A DNA stretch of 64,000 bases from Climacteris rufus. Taxonomy: Eukaryota > Chordata > Aves > Passeriformes > Climacteridae. Of the stretch, positions 15,001 through 26,300 are shown in pieces; the first letter of the stretch is position 1, and the number at the start of each line of letters is the position of its first letter. Under the pieces are notes generated by a model. The model was not told the origin of the DNA, searched no databases, and worked only from the letters and a program-made list of their open reading frames with translations. The position numbers and the translations under genes are program-made. The stretch covers positions 953,868 through 1,017,867 of the forward strand of contig VZRZ01003178.1 in the NCBI GenBank assembly GCA_013398175.1. Direction: 5' to 3'.

Positions 15001-15551
15001 AGCTCAGCAAGAATCCATTAGAAGTGCTCAAAGACCTGAAAAGTGAAAAACACTGGGGGTCCTGTGCTTGCAGGAGAGAATCTGTCCTGTGTGAAAAGTG
15101 TGAGTAAAGGGCCTCTAAATACAGAAATCAGAATCAAACCTTACTTCTTGTTTCTAGGTTTTGCCTCTCGTATCTACTGCTGTATTTTAAGAATGAAAAA
15201 ATACTGTGTCTTTTGGGGCTGGAGGTGACCCTGAACACTTAAGCTCTTTAGCATTCTGGTTTATCTTTGCCATCACCCACACCTTGGAATGAATCTCCCA
15301 GATTATTTTTTATTGAAGCAGGATTTGCATCTTTTGAGCCAGGATTCCCTGAAAAGCTGCCTGTCTTTTCATGTGTTTTTTTTTTAGTCTCTGTGCTGTG
15401 ACAGTGTTGAGTGCAGCCTGCTCTTCCACACTCTGGAAATGTCAGCTCTGCCAAGGCAGCTCTCTGGGGTCTCCACAAGTGAGAGCGTTCCCGGTGCTGC
15501 TGCACTTAGGGGAAATGTTGCCACTCAGTCACAAGGGAAATAATGAGAGAA
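1..15551 (+). other. Probable TSPAN4 upstream intron, repeat-poor segment
   Basis: No coding exon, RNA gene or interspersed repeat recognised. Open frames are short and start at random methionines on both strands without family resemblance. Visible structure is limited to T tracts (186-202, 17 T; 9377-9389, 13 T), a 13-nt direct repeat at 808-839, and AT-rich stretches with homeodomain-like TAAT motifs (for example 10490-10560). Assignment to the TSPAN4 intron is inferred from the downstream exon; a neighbouring gene's intron or intergenic DNA at the left end cannot be excluded. Confidence 0.5.
186..202. repeat. Homopolymer T tract (17 T)
   Basis: Uninterrupted run of 17 T directly visible. 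No retrotransposon body is recognisable next to it, so it is called only as low-complexity sequence. Confidence 0.9.
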
Positions 15552-16025
15552 TAATCACAGAATCCCAGAATGGTTAGGGTTGGAAGGGACTTTAAAGATC
15601 ATCTGCTTCTAACCCCACTGCTGTGGGCAAGGACACCTTCCACTTCCAACCGGACCAGGTTACTCAGAGCCCCATCCAGCCTGGCCTTGAGAACTTTCAG
15701 GGACAGGGCTTCCTTGTAGGCTCCTTTTAAATACTGGAAGGTGCCCTAAGGTTTCCCTGGGACCTCTTCTTCCCCAGACTGAACAACCCCAGCCCTCATA
15801 GGAGAGGTGCTCCAGCCCTCTGGTCATCTTCATGTCCCTCCTCTTGACCCACTCAAACAGGTCCATGTCTTTCCTGTGCTGAGGGCTCCAGATCTGGATG
15901 CAGCACTGCAGGTAGGGTCTCACCAGCGTGGAGTAGAGGGGGAGAATCACCTCCCTTGCCCTGCTGGCCACAGTTTTCTTGATGCACTCCAGGATGCAAT
16001 TGGCTTTCTGCTGCTTGCTTTTCCT
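15552..16025 (-). mobile_element. CR1 LINE fragment, 3' end with reverse-transcriptase C-terminal remnant, internally deleted
   Basis: CR1 is the dominant avian non-LTR retrotransposon. Read on the minus strand, the fragment enters in the C-terminal part of the ORF2 polyprotein (motifs VILPLYSTLVRPYLQ, then KDMDLFEWVKRR and GLEHLSYE, about 15797-15971) and ends in the CR1 3' tail, whose plus-strand start is the familiar CACAGAATC...TTGGAAGGGACTTT. After the segment for FQYLKG..., the sequence jumps directly to the segment normally followed by LEVLKARLDGAL-like codons, so the part encoding the DRTRGN-type region is missing. The frame is also shifted in the LSYE-to-QYL stretch. It is 5'-truncated, dead, and antisense to the presumed host transcript. 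Confidence 0.93.
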
Positions 16026-16739
16026 ACTCTGTTAATACAGAGAACAAATAAAGTACCCAAAAGAAGGTGGAGAAGTTGAATTGTGAAACAGTGATTCTAT
16101 TCAGCCCAGTCTGTTGTCTGTTTTTCCTGCTGTCTGTATAGTAAATTGAGCATTTTTCATGTGGTAAAATCACTAAGGAAAAAAAGATATAATAGATACC
16201 ATGGTAAATAATTTTGTACTCAGATGCTCAATCAAGGTTCTTAGATTAAGCCCAAAGCATGGGCAGACTGAGGAGTTGCTTCTCTCAGGACATTAAGCTG
16301 TGCTCCAGGCAGTGAGCAGCAGAGACAAGAACTGTATTGATTAAAATATGTCCACATGATTTGAGCAGGCAAACCATGCATCGTGCAAGGGAGACAGGCA
16401 AAAAATATATCCCCCAAGGCCCTCAGAAAATTGCTTTAAAATCACCCATCAAGTGGTCTGCATGCTCCTGAGCATCCAAGTAATGCTTGCCACCAGCTCT
16501 ATATACAGTGCCCACAGCTTCAGCTGCCCTGATCTCTCAGAGTAGCAAGAAATACCAGCCAAGGGACAGCCAAGTGTGCCTGGTCAAGCATGCACAGGTG
16601 GAGAAGTCTTTCCTGGTTCCTGCCACAGAGCATCCCAGGCTACGCAGTGAGTTTTGACTTTACCTGCAAATAGAGAACTACAAGACAAGGACAGTGGAGC
16701 AAATTTGGTCTGCTTTTGGGACAGTCAGGGTTAGGAGGG
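16026..16739 (+). other. Intron-like DNA between two CR1 copies
   Basis: No gene or repeat recognised. Ordinary base composition; no splice-site pair or open frame worth calling. Confidence 0.5.
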
Positions 16740-17290
16740 AACATTTAGGCCACTTTCTTTCTCTTTTTTTCCCAGCTGTCTAGACCATAAAATTTTAGCA
16801 GCATTAAAATACATATTTCCAAGTCTTCAGATCCAGGCAAGTCTATCACCTCTTCTGCTAACCAATTTTGATACTTAATTATACTTTTCCTAAGAAATTT
16901 TTCCTTATTTTGAGATGAAATCTGTCTCACATTAGCTTCCACTCAGTGGATCTTGCTATACTGTTGTCAGCAGGATTAGCAGATCACTTTTGTACACAAA
17001 CAGCATTTCACGTTGTTCACAGCAGCTCTAGGTTTACTCTTCAGTATCCTAAGTTCATCTAAAATTTCTTAGTCTTTTCATTGTCAGGGTGATTCTGTCA
17101 GTTCCTGGGACACTTCTGTGATCCTCCTTTGCACTTGCTTTATGATGCCCACAGCCACATTGTTATGTATAGGCCAGAACTGCACACTCCAGTCTAATAA
17201 TGTTCTTTCCAGTGCTGCACACACAGACCCAGGAACTGCTTCCCTGGGTCTCATTAGGGCTGAAGGTGCCTTTTGTATAAGTTTGCTGTT
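16740..17290 (-). mobile_element. Old, diverged CR1-like LINE relic
   Basis: On the plus strand the order of features matches the reverse complement of old amniote CR1 elements: a block around 16880-16950 (TTTTTCCTTATTTTGAGATG, then the TCTGTCTCACATTAGC region), followed near 17110-17225 by a block containing CCTCCTTTGCACTTGC, GGCCAGAACTGCACACTCCA and CCAGTGCTGCACACACAG. No open frame survives. Divergence is much greater than in the 15.55 kb copy, suggesting an older insertion. Both ends are approximate, and two adjacent relics are possible. Confidence 0.6.
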
Positions 17291-19779
17291 CTCACAAGTT
17301 GTTGGCTAATAGTTATCTATTAAAACCACTAAGTTGTTTGCTTAGTTACTCTTTCTGCAGGGAGTCTCTCATAATGCAGGTATGGTTGTATTTGTTGTTC
17401 CCATATGTACAATCTTCCTGGAGGTCATGTTGAATAGTGAGCATTTATTTAGGTTAGGAGCAAATCAAGGTCTGGGCAAAATTACTGCCCCAAGAAGGCA
17501 GCCTGGGCTGATTTAAGAGTGATGCTTGAAGAGCTGTTTGCTCTATGCCTGGAGCAAGGCTCCCTAGCAGCTGGCATAGGTGAGGCTTAACTGGTTGTTC
17601 TGTGTTGCTTCCATGACAAATGTAGAGATTAAAGGATACAAAAACAAAGCAACACACATAATAAGTTAATAAACATAAAGAGAAGCTACATTTGCATGAT
17701 GCTTGAAAAGACTATCTTCCAGGATATATATGTACCTTTTCAAAAATAGATGAAATAATGGGGGAATGGTTGGAATGAAAAGTCAAACTCAATTTGGAAA
17801 TCAAATATTTAAAGGTTTAACAGATAGGAAAAGTAATCGCTGTTCAAATTGACTTACCCAAATCTGTAAGCATCATTTATGCAATGATGACACATGGTTG
17901 GGATCAGTGATGGAACAGAGATGTAATTTGCCAGATTTAATATAAACACTGAGCAAAAAAAAAACCTGTGCTAAGAATTTTTTGCTCCTTTCATTGTGTT
18001 GTAGTTGGACAGAATGGTCACAGGTGTAGTGTAAAGCACTGGCTGGCTGAGCTAGATCATACTTATCTCAGAATTTTAAAATAGGGAACAGAAGGCATAT
18101 ATAGGTTTTGCCAAACCCCTCCACCCTCATGTGTTTACTATGCCATCCAATGTTTGTGGGTTTCTAAAGAGTTGTAGGAAACTGTAGGATAGTGCTTTTC
18201 TAAATCTAATGAGGATATTTCTGACATTATTACCTAGGAAAATATGCTTGCTTTTTTCAAAAGTGGCAACATGTAAGAAGTTGACAGGTGAAACTCACCT
18301 GTGTGATAGACACAGGAATTCTGGTTCATTGTCTTTTCAGTCTTAACTCACACTCTTTCTGCTCTTGCACTATGCCATAGTCTTTAATTAGGTGCTCACA
18401 TTCTCCTTTGTTCCACAGGGTGACTTCCTCATGCAGGACACACCAGAAATTTGCAGGATTGTGCAGGAATTGAGCCTGGTCTCGGTAGAGCCCTTATCTT
18501 GTATGGAGACTGTGCGGTGAATGTGGCTGGGGATTGCTGACAGGCAGTGGGTGTCAAATTTGCAATGCCAAAATACTCTGAGTGCAGTTTGCACATTCCT
18601 AATTATGCAGGTAGTTGGTAGGATATGTGTTTGGCCAGATTTGCGTAAATGCTGAGCATTCCCAGCTGCAAGCATGAGGCTTGGATCCGTGCTCTGCACG
18701 TGTGGGGTGCCATAAAAACGGTAAGTACTTTGGAAATACCACACTCTGGAGGCTCAAGTTTGTTCCTTAAATGTACTGTTTTAGCTGCTTTGGCTTTACT
18801 CACAGCTAACTTTACTTTCATGTCTGCCAAAAAAGAGTGTAATAATGCCAAATGTTTTAGGAATATTGAGGCAAAATTAAAAATTTTCTAGTGCTAGCTA
18901 GTTTGAAAAACAAAGGCCTGGAAGTCCAATGCAGCCTATTAGAGTTTATGTGTGTACAAAAATAAGATGTGGTGCAATGTTTTGAATGTGGAAGTTGAGA
19001 AGAAGTACCAAGTAACTATAGAGTCACTAAATGAGCTATAATTCCTATGGAAGCATGTTTTTTTTGGCAGTGCATTCCATTGCATGTGCACTGCAGAGGA
19101 ATCTGAAGTGCAACAGGCAACCTGTTACTGCCTGGCATTGCAATCCTAGCTCTCATGTGCTGGAGGGTTTTCTGGTTTGTTTTTTAAATTCAATAAAAAT
19201 ATGTCACTGCATTTCACCAGCTATTTGTTTGATGGGAAGTGAAGACAGCTGAGCCATCAATGCCTCAGGCAGGCCAGGTGTGGCTGTGGAAGGTCATCCT
19301 TCTCTGTGAGCCTAGTGAGTCATTCAGGGAGATGACTGTACCTTGTGTCATTCAGCATCACTGCTGATGTCTGATGGAATTAATATTACTATTTATATCA
19401 ATAAGATTAGCAGCAGATAGGTTCAGTGTTATTAATAGTCTAATTAGCAACTATGAATTTGTATCGGTGGCGTGTAGTACTTTCGACATTAGCATGTCAT
19501 AAAAGCTATCACTGATAGTAAGTAGATGTGAGGTGCTGAGTCAGTGAAACACCTGCTTACCCATAATTGTAATTTAAGCAGCCACATTTGCTTTGGTGAG
19601 TGTAATCTTTTATCTGTCTGGGGCTTACCATAATGTCACAGATAGCAAAAATAGCACCTGAAATGATGCCTTAGAAACATGTAGTCATGCTTCAGGGATC
19701 TTGCAGGTCTTCTCAATGCATCTTTCCCACTAGTATCGATTTTACCTGTTCTTGAATATTTACAGTAATAGTTCCTAAC
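17291..19779 (+). other. Intron-like DNA with a motif-dense block near its right end
   Basis: No gene or mobile element recognised. The stretch 19380-19640 is dense in transcription-factor-like motifs and is listed separately. The remainder shows nothing beyond short A/T tracts. Confidence 0.5.
19380..19640. promoter_or_regulatory. Candidate conserved non-coding element / enhancer (NF-E2/MAF-like site with GATA and TAAT motifs)
   Basis: Contains TGCTGAGTCA at 19534-19543 (core of the NF-E2/small-MAF T-MARE), GATA cores nearby (around 19416 and 19514), an E-box CACCTG at 19550-19555, and repeated TTAAT/CTAATTAGC homeodomain-like motifs at 19380-19450. Inference only: no alignment was possible, and such motifs also occur by chance. 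Confidence 0.3.
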
Positions 19780-19859
19780 CAGCATCCCTGGAGATGATAT
19801 TCACTTACCAGTTATCCTTTTCCTTATGCTGCCAACTTACCTACCAACTTCTGAGACAG

Positions 19860-20004
19860 AATAATATCCATCTTTCGTTTATACATTTATGTTATTGCCT
19901 TGAAGATATTTATAGATTGTGATTGTCTTCCCCATGAGTCATCTTTTTTCTAAACTCTTAGTTCCTCCAGCATTTCTGTATGTGTGACCTGTTTTTCTAA
20001 TTTT
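19860..20004 (-). mobile_element. Diverged CR1-like LINE relic
   Basis: The plus-strand text from about 19890 (ATATTTATAGATTGTGATTG, then CCCCATGAGTCATC, TTTTTTCTAAACTC and a CTCCAGCATTTCTGTATG block) follows the reverse-complement layout of old CR1 copies around the LFSLEKRR-encoding region. No coding frame remains. The relic may begin as early as 19780. Alternative: chance resemblance of pyrimidine-rich DNA. Confidence 0.45.
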
Positions 20005-22853
20005 CTGGGTGACTCATGGAGAAGGGGAGCTGTGAACAGAACATAAATAGGATATGGGTCAAAGGAGAAAAGACCATATCAGAATTCATACCTGAACTTC
20101 TTATCCTAAACTTCTTTTTTTCTTCAGTCCCTGCTGAAACTGTTGTGAATTTAACTTGGTATCTGCTGGTTCACACTCTTGGTTCTCAATATAGCAAAGT
20201 CAAATATTAGACGAACCTCAGTCATTTAAATTCATCTGTGTTGAAATAGTTGTCCACAGCCATGCTGAATTCAGTGAAATGGTGTACAGAAAAAACCCAC
20301 CATAAAATTAGCTCATCACCTGCTCAGGACTCTGACTCGAGAGTTAACTTTGAACATCTGCCTGTTGTGCTGAGATTGTTTTATACTTTACAGAAATAAT
20401 GTAGTATAGCTGGTAGTACCTGATCAGGCTTCTTATTAGCTCATGTGCCAGCTGCAGTGGATCTCAGCACAAGTGAATTTGTCTACAGTGAAGGTATAAT
20501 GCACATACATATACATGTACACACACATTACACTTTAGTTAACTTCATGTTAGCACAGAGTGTTTTGCTGAAAATAAATGCTGGCTATCCTATTTAAATA
20601 AAATGTTCAGTGGAAGAGGGTAAGATCTAGTTGCCTTGGAAAAAACAAATTTTAAGGGTACATTTTAATGTTTATGGATGTAGTAATTTACTCTGGCATC
20701 CCGTCATTGTGTCTTCACTGTATGCATTCACCATGTTCCAAATAAGATCAAAGGAAAGCAAATCCTATCATCCTTCAGTTAAATAAATATTTAATTTGAA
20801 AAGAATAGGACAAACAGTACATTAAGCATGTCATCCAGTCTGAATCTGATGACCTGACCTAGTTCCTTGTTTGCACAAAGTTCTACTTATGAAGCATCCT
20901 AAATTACAAATGTCTTTACTTTAGAAAACTTCAGCACAGTATCATGTTAAGTACAACAAAATAAAGTAGCTCATCTGAGATGATATTGTCTTCAGGGGAC
21001 TCATAGAACAATGTCTGCCATAACATTGATGAATCCATAGACTGCCTGTCCTTCCTTTAGTTCTAATCTGCTCTTGCAATAGCTTGCAGGAAGTTCAAGT
21101 GTTCATGTACCAGCCAAGTAAGTTACAACCTCTATTTACAGCTGGCTCTTTCCAAATGGTTTCTTCAGCTCGTGCATCTTTATCTTAGAAGATTCTCCAA
21201 GTGATATTTTCTTCATATTTATAGCAGAATATAAAGTAACTTTTCCAGCTGTGGCTGTATAAAATATTTCATGTGTGGTAGAAAAGCTGTCTCACTTGTG
21301 CAATAATCGGCATTGGGCATTACAGAGTGTCATAATCCTGGTGCTTGCAGTGCCTCTCAAGCAGTTACAGCCATTGCTGTCAAAACCATTCTGAATCCAC
21401 AACATGTACATAGAAAACCAAATGGCTGGTAACTGCCCCATAAATTTTATGTTGATTGTCTTTATGTTACCATTTAACATAAAGGGAAAAGCTCAAAATC
21501 CTGGAATGAAGAGTTTTGTGTTTTTTCAGTTACTCACTGTAGCACTTAGTAGATCCTCAATATTTTTTCTAGAAAAACTTTTGCTTCAGTCTGGTGTTCT
21601 GCAGAAGTCAGACCTAGCCTGGATTCTTGCTTCTATATAGACTTTACTATTGGCAATTCTTAATGACTGGTGGAAGAGAGAGGAAAGAGCCCAGTGAGGG
21701 CAATGTCAGTGCAGCAACGCTGTTTGTGATTTATTGAGGGGAGCTTTGGGGATCATCAGTAGGGAATAAAGACAAGTGCTTAGTAAGACAGCAGTGTAAC
21801 TAGAGAAACTTTCAATTCATTAATCAATGTACTAGCAATGTCCACTTTCAGATAGGTGAGATAGTAAAATATGGAGCCCAGAAAATCAAAGTGCATCACC
21901 AGAACACCATCATAAATAAAATGTTACAAAGAACAATGGCTTTAGACTCTCCTGAAAAGTCTAGTAATAGAGTTTACTTCTCAGTGAAGCATTGATCTTC
22001 ATTTTTTTCGGGAAGAATTGTCACAGTCTACAAGTACATGTAAGCATTCAGTGTGTATAAATATAGTGAGATATACAAAAAACACATTAAAAACAAATGC
22101 TGTTATCTACCCTCTAGATTTTAGCTGTTGTCTGTTAACTTGTTTTGCCTCTTAATGCTGTTTGTGTCCTGACTATGAGTGCGACCTCATAGTGATTATT
22201 GCATAGGTTAGGATCACTAAGTAAGAAAACTTAATAGAAAAACTCCTCACAATACCAAAAGAAATTATAACAAGCTTCCCCTACCCTCAGAGGCAGAGTA
22301 ACATCATAAAGTGTAGCCTGCTTCTATGGATATTATTCATTAAAAGATATTCCAACTCTTCACCCTGTGTTATTTTCTGTGTATGAAAGCATACCTATTT
22401 TAATTTAGATTTTCTCCTCCTTCCTCCATCAAAGGAAAACTAGATTTTTGACAGCCTCTTCTTTTTACCTACTTATTAAAATACTTTAGCAAACTTGAAC
22501 ACTGTTATAAACAAACACATTTAAGGCTGTCTTCCCCTGATAAGGATTAACACAAACCAGACATTCTTTCTCTGTTTGTAGCTTCCTGAGAAAGTTATCT
22601 TTGTGGCAGACCTGTAAACCAGTGATTTAGGCTGCAGTGTGCTGTATCTCCCGCTTCATTCTCTGGGTTTCTAGTCTGTAAACTCACTCCTGCTTCTGCA
22701 GAACTGTTAGCAGTGGGGAGTATCATCTTTATATTTGTCAAGAACAAGGTGGATCTATCAGCAGCCCAAGAGAAAAGAAAAATTATTGAACAAATCATTC
22801 CAAGAAAAGCATAGTTACCTGGAAGGCAGCACAGATCCAGGGATCTGAAGGGG
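20005..22853 (+). other. Intron-like DNA, nothing recognised
   Basis: AT-rich sequence with a short CA/TA-rich patch around 20500-20530. No exon, RNA gene or interspersed repeat recognised on either strand. Confidence 0.5.
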
Positions 22854-22907
22854 TGTGTATATAGATAGATAGATAGAATATGTGTAAATATATATATATA
22901 TCTATAT
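22854..22907. repeat. Compound microsatellite: (GATA)n followed by (TA)n
   Basis: About four ATAG/GATA units around 22861-22877, a short unique spacer, then a run of alternating TA around 22888-22902. Directly visible. Such tracts are length-variable, making this a usable polymorphic marker. It lies about 80 bp before a CR1 copy. Confidence 0.85.
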
Positions 22908-22983
22908 GCAGAAACATTCACAGGTAGCTCCCCTGTGAATGTGATGAAACTGTTGAATGGCCTTTATGTGCAGCACATTGCAA

Positions 22984-23355
22984 TGCTCAGGCTGAGGAGG
23001 TTAAGGCTGTTCAGCCTGGAGCAGAGAAGGTTGTGTGGAGACTTCACAGCAACCTTCCACTATATGAAAGGGGCCTACAGGGAAGCTGGAGAGGGATTCT
23101 TTGTTAGGAACTGTAGTGATAGGACAAGGAGTAATGGGTTCAAACTGAAAGAGGGGAAATTTAGGCTAGGTGAGGGTGGTGAGGCACAGGAACAGGTTGC
23201 CCAGGGAGGTTGTGGATACCCCATCCCTGGCAGTGTTTGAGACTAGGTTGAAGACAGCCTTGAGCAACCTGGTGTAATGGGATGTGTCCCTGCCTGTGGC
23301 AGGGGGGTTGGAACTGAATATTCTTTAAGGTCCCTTCCAACATTGTATGATTATT
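22984..23355 (+). mobile_element. CR1 LINE fragment, 3' end, sense to TSPAN4
   Basis: Plus-strand translation shows the CR1 ORF2 C-terminal layout: RLRLFSLEQRRLCGD, then FHYMKGAYREAGEGFF, then SDRTRSNGFKLKEGKFRL, followed by a region for EVVDTPSLAVFETRLKT-like residues after a frame break, and finally the 3' tail with GGTCCCTTCCAACATTGTATGATT near 23329-23352. The usual segment between the KFRL and GGEAQEQVAQ blocks is shortened. It is 5'-truncated, and the upstream 22935-22983 is unrelated. This is the only recognised copy in this orientation. Confidence 0.93.
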
Positions 23356-26300
23356 GCAGTCAAACATTGTCATTTCTGCAAACAGCTTTGAGGATGTAGC
23401 TTTGAAGGTTTATAAGGCTGGTAGAGAGTATCTGGGCATCTCAGGAAACACTGCTTATTCATTAAAATGTGAGTAAGGGACTTAAGCATTTGACATAAAC
23501 TAAGCACTGATGTTAGTCACCCAATGTGTTTCAATATTGTGGTGCAAGTTCCAGGATCCCTCAGCCCCAGCTGAGGTGAAGCTTTGAAACACTCTGGACA
23601 GAGAAAACAGTGAGGTGGGCTGAATCATCTTTCTGGTATCAATGATATAGCAAGTTGGCCAGGTTAGGGATCTAGAGCTCCTCCATCACTCCTCCGTACT
23701 TGTCCTGGGAAACAATCCTGCTGAGAAAGAATATGGACAAGGGAAAGGGGAGGAAATAGCTGGGAAATTTTGCCAAGTGCAGTTCATTTTGTGTTGCTTG
23801 ATACTAACAGTGTAATGACCTGGAATTTCCACTCAGATGTTAACTGTGAGCAACAAAACTGTGCATTGCATCTGTACGGTGGCAGACCCACACATCTTAA
23901 GTATCAACCGTGGGTTTTTTTGCTTCTTAAGGAATAAGGTCACTAGAAGTCTTCTCTAAGGTGCCTTTGTGGTGCTTTTCAATCTTTTGAAGTCTCTAAT
24001 AGGCTCTTCAGGCCACTCTAGAGATGCATCAGTGAAAGCACAAAACCAGTAAAATGAGGGGGCAAAAGCTGGCTGTAATTACAAGTTGTAGTGAGAAGGT
24101 AACAGGCCTACGTTATATTCTGTGCGTAATTGCTTTTATAAGAGCAAACAGGGGCCTCTTAGGGTGTGGAGATTCCAGAGATAAACTGTGGAGGCTGAAG
24201 CAAAGGGTTTTTTGCTGTTCTACGTTTTCAAGAAGTGTGTGATAAGTCACTGGCTTGAGAAGAGAGTGCAGTTGCCAGCACCAAACTCTTCAAATCTAGT
24301 TCATACCTTCAGACCACTGGCTTCTTTTGGTGTAGCAGAGAGCTCCTGGTATTCAACATTTTCTCAGGGGGAAGTTGCAAAGGAGCTAGAACTTGTCAAA
24401 AAAGCCTTAAACCCTCATGCACAGGCTGAGGGACATGGAAAATGGAGGCCACCGAAGGGAAGCACTGCTAAGCATCATTCAGCAACATAGCCCCCACAAA
24501 GGCAAGGAAGATTCCTTACTCACTGCTGACAGCAGAAGGTGTAAATTGAGGCATGAAAGTCTCTTTGTTCACTGAGCAGATGGATATGTTTGGCCACTTT
24601 GTGGCCACTTCTTTCAGTCTGGTCTGGAATTACCCTTATTTTTGTACCATCCAGCATTAATGTTTCCCAAAGTTGCCCCTTAAACAAAGCAGAGATACTC
24701 CACAGCATATTAACAGCACGAGCGTATCACAGTAAATGGTTTTATACATAATACAACATGGTCATTAGCCAGCTGTGCACATAAAACACCAAGTGGAGGC
24801 AGCAGGATGTAAACCAGGTTCTTCAGCTCTGAAGGCATGAGGCACAGAGGGCTAACGGAGCTCTCCTGGCCTGTGTGTTGCAATGGAGAGCGCTTTTCCA
24901 TCTACAGCAGTCATCCTTCTCCAGGGTGTTTTACAACGTTGCAAAATGCCTGTAAGCCATGGGCTAGCTCGGTGAGAACAAACTAATTACACAGCAGGCA
25001 ATAACTCCTCTGTGATAATCATAGATCTGTTGCCCATGATAAGTTTTAAACCTTCCTAAGTTACTGCCAGTCAGATTTGGACAGGTTTATATCTTGTGAT
25101 GTACCGCAGTTAAAACCATCTCATACTGACCTAGTCTAATGTCTGCATCTACTTGCTCAACATGTTACTGTATTTCTATATAATTAGAGAAAGAGAAAAT
25201 ATTTGACAATATAGCATAGAAGATTTTTATTAGCAAAAGTTTATGGCCAGAAGTTTTATTGGCTAAAGTTTTATATCCACCCCAAGTTATGTATGTCGTC
25301 CTTAACAAGGGCAAATAAAACCTTGTATATTGTGCCACCTGGCACTATCATGTATTCAGAACATGCATCAAGACCACCATTTCTGTTTTAGTGTCTGCAT
25401 TGCCTCTTTGACAGTGGAAACACAAAGAAATGGGCCTGATGGTACGTCAAGCTCCACTGGTGAAAACCAGAGTGAAACACTGATGTGGGTTCCCTGTTCT
25501 CTTACCGCCTTCATAACTTGTAGGTCTCAGGAGTAAATGGCAAGGACTAGTCTATACCATGGTGGCTGGCTGGTTTCTGAAAATTGAAGTTCTATTTTCT
25601 GTTGTCCAGTAGAAGGATGGAACGAGACAAGTAGAAAAGACAAATTACTATATTTGATAGACATATTTTTCAACAGTGTTTTGGCTTGGTCAGTTTTTGT
25701 TTACAGCTTAATTGCAAAGAGTGAAGGAGATTTTTTTTTTTTTTCTTTTGAGGGCTTGGAGTAAATTCAGTGAGCAGATAAAAGCATAGTCAGATTAACA
25801 TCTTTTCATTTCCTGATAAATACCTGTAAGCAATAAGAGTGCATCAGTTTTCTGTAAGGCCTAACCATAGCTACTGTAAAGGGAATGAAGCAAAAGCTTT
25901 TGTGCTTGTTTCTTTTAAGGAATACAGGTGATTTGCCCCTCTCACTTTACACTATCAGAGCTCATGCATTGCAAATTAGAGAGGAGAACTTGAGATTTCT
26001 GGATCATTTGAATCTTAAACTTTGCTCTAGTGTGAAGCAGGGAGTTTCCTAACCTTACTCTGATACGCAGGTATATTTGCTCTCACACTTGAACTGCAGT
26101 GGAGTTAAGCTGGTTGCTCCATTTAAGTTTGTCTCAAATACCTCTATTTTATAGAGGGAAAAAAAACCCTTGGAACTGTAGTTCCACATCGCAGTCTCTG
26201 AGATACCCATGCTGTATTAGATCATTTTAAGAGGGAGAAGAAAAGAAAGCAGGAGCTGGCTTGGAGAGAGAGATTCAGCAAACATCAGCAAGCTGCCAAG

